6,601 nucleotides of DNA, taken from positions 1 to 6,601 of the forward strand of contig JAJFMS010000199.1 of assembly GCA_020696885.1 (NCBI GenBank), written 5' to 3'. The first letter of the stretch is position 1, and every line of letters starts with the position of its first letter. Source of the DNA: Armatimonadota bacterium. Its GTDB lineage: Bacteria; Armatimonadota; SYMT01. The notes beneath the pieces are model-generated. The model was not told the origin of the DNA. It was given only the letters and a program-made list of their open reading frames with translations, and did not search any database. Positions 5,663-6,601 of this stretch are shown piece after piece. A program made the position numbers and the translations under genes.

Positions 5663-6601
5663 CTATCGCCCCGCCAGGATGCGGTCGCGCGGATTCTCCG
5701 TGCGCAGAGCCTTCAACTGCTCGATCAGGCCGCGCTCTTCCTCGGTGAGGTTCCGCGGCACGGTCACCTTGAGCCGCGCGTAGAGGTTTCCGCTGCCTCC
5801 CGCCCGCCGCGGCATGCCCTGGCCGGTGAGCCGGAGCTGCTGCCCGCTCTGGACGCCCGGCGGGAGCTTCATGCTCACCTTGCCGGTCATCGTCGGCACG
5901 TCGATCTCCGCCCCCAGGGACGCTTCCGGGAATGTGACCGGAACGTCCACGTACAGGTCCTCGCCCTTCCGCTCGAAGAGCGGGTGGACACGCATCTTGA
6001 CCATCAGATACAGATCGCCGGCGGGAGCCCCGTGCTCCCCAGGGTTGCCCTGTCCGGCCACCCGGAGCTTGTTCCCTTCGTCCACCCCTTTGGGGATAGA
6101 GACGGTTACCGCCCGCGGCCGCTCCACCTGGCCGGCGCCGCGGCAGGTGTGGCACTTCTGCGACGGGATCTTGCCGGACCCGCCGCAGCGATCACACAGG
6201 TCTCCGCCGATGCTGAAGCCCCGGAACGAAACGCCGCGGCCGGAGCCCTGGCACTGGGTGCAGGTTTCCTGGCTGGCGCCCGGCTCGGCGCCGGAGCCGT
6301 GGCAGGTAGGACAGGTGTCCGGCGCGGTGATGGTAAAGCGCCGCTCCCCGCCCTTGTAGGCTTCCTCCAGCGAGACCTCGATCTCATACTGCAGGTCGGC
6401 CCCTCGCGGCTGCGAGCGGCCCGCCGGCCGGCGACCGCCGGCAGCAGCGCCGCCGCCCGCGCCGAAGAAGCTACCCAGCAGGTCTTCCCAGGGGGCGCCG
6501 CCGCCGGTGTCGAAGTCGAAGTTGACGCCGCCTTGCCCACCGGCGCCGCCGCCCTGACGGAAGGTGAAACCACCGCCGCCCGGAGCGCCGCCCATACCGG
6601 C
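5663..6601 (-). CDS. dnaJ: Chaperone protein DnaJ, 5' end (J domain) beyond the window edge
   Basis: Partial: the frame stays open to the last base, and the missing N-terminal part should be the J domain with HPD that stimulates DnaK ATPase. What is present begins in the Gly/Phe-rich linker, which includes [10 protein letters not shown] (like the usual FEDLFGDFFG). Four zinc-binding repeats follow at about 6131-6313: [24 protein letters not shown] and CHTCRGAG, all cysteines intact, so this is a type I (DnaJ/Hsp40) and not CbpA-like. Then come the two beta-barrel substrate-binding domains ([39 protein letters not shown]) and a short C-terminal helix ([16 protein letters not shown]). The stop TAG lies 13 bases before the hspR-like start, indicating an operon. 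It delivers clients to DnaK; dnaK and grpE are probably further right, which cannot be seen. Confidence 0.95.
   Translation of the reverse strand, partial: AGMGGAPGGGGFTFRQGGGAGGQGGVNFDFDTGGGAPWEDLLGSFFGAGGGAAAGGRRPAGRSQPRGADLQYEIEVSLEEAYKGGERRFTITAPDTCPTCHGSGAEPGASQETCTQCQGSGRGVSFRGFSIGGDLCDRCGGSGKIPSQKCHTCRGAGQVERPRAVTVSIPKGVDEGNKLRVAGQGNPGEHGAPAGDLYLMVKMRVHPLFERKGEDLYVDVPVTFPEASLGAEIDVPTMTGKVSMKLPPGVQSGQQLRLTGQGMPRRAGGSGNLYARLKVTVPRNLTEEERGLIEQLKALRTENPRDRILAGR

Overview
The window is a GC-rich bacterial chromosomal segment (my estimate is well above 60% G+C, with strong G/C at third codon positions). It holds five complete protein genes, one gene cut by the right edge, and short intergenic regions. 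Clear Shine-Dalgarno motifs precede most genes. One protein carries a secretion signal and a DsbD-alpha-like domain, which suggests a diderm host. The dnaJ-hspR pairing and base composition would fit Gemmatimonadota or a similar high-GC phylum, but the phylum is a guess. No insertion sequences, CRISPR arrays, rRNA or tRNA genes were found.

Layout. Positions 1-79 are non-coding. Positions 80-4022, all on the minus strand, read (in transcription order) a sigma-70 family factor with regions 1.2 to 4, a secreted SPATA20/YyaL-type thioredoxin-like protein (DUF255) with a DsbD-alpha-like C-terminal domain, and a GNAT acetyltransferase. The last two are separated by only 4 bases and look translationally coupled. 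Positions 4023-4125 are an AT-rich divergent promoter region. Positions 4126-5136 (plus strand) encode an ArsR-type winged-helix regulator fused to a cobalamin-binding module. That module carries the W-x9-EH cap motif and the ExHxxG cobalamin motif of CarH/LitR-type B12 photoreceptors. Positions 5137-5325 hold two strong stem-loops between convergent genes. Positions 5326-6601 (minus strand) are an HspR-like MerR regulator and the C-terminal three quarters or so of a zinc-finger DnaJ, whose J domain lies beyond the right edge.

How the genes may work together. The centre of interest is the divergent pair of sigma factor and B12-domain regulator. In known systems (Thermus and Myxococcus CarH, Streptomyces LitR with the sigma factor LitS) the B12 photoreceptor has a MerR-type DNA-binding domain, represses in the dark and is released by light. 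Here the same sensory module sits on an ArsR-type HTH and faces a full-length alternative sigma factor across 103 bases that contain overlapping divergent -10 boxes and a repeated candidate operator. The inference is a light- and/or B12-responsive switch controlling a sigma factor, with an extracytoplasmic thiol-redox protein and an acetyltransferase as possible co-transcribed members. The dnaJ-hspR pair is an ordinary heat-shock unit, unrelated apart from position.
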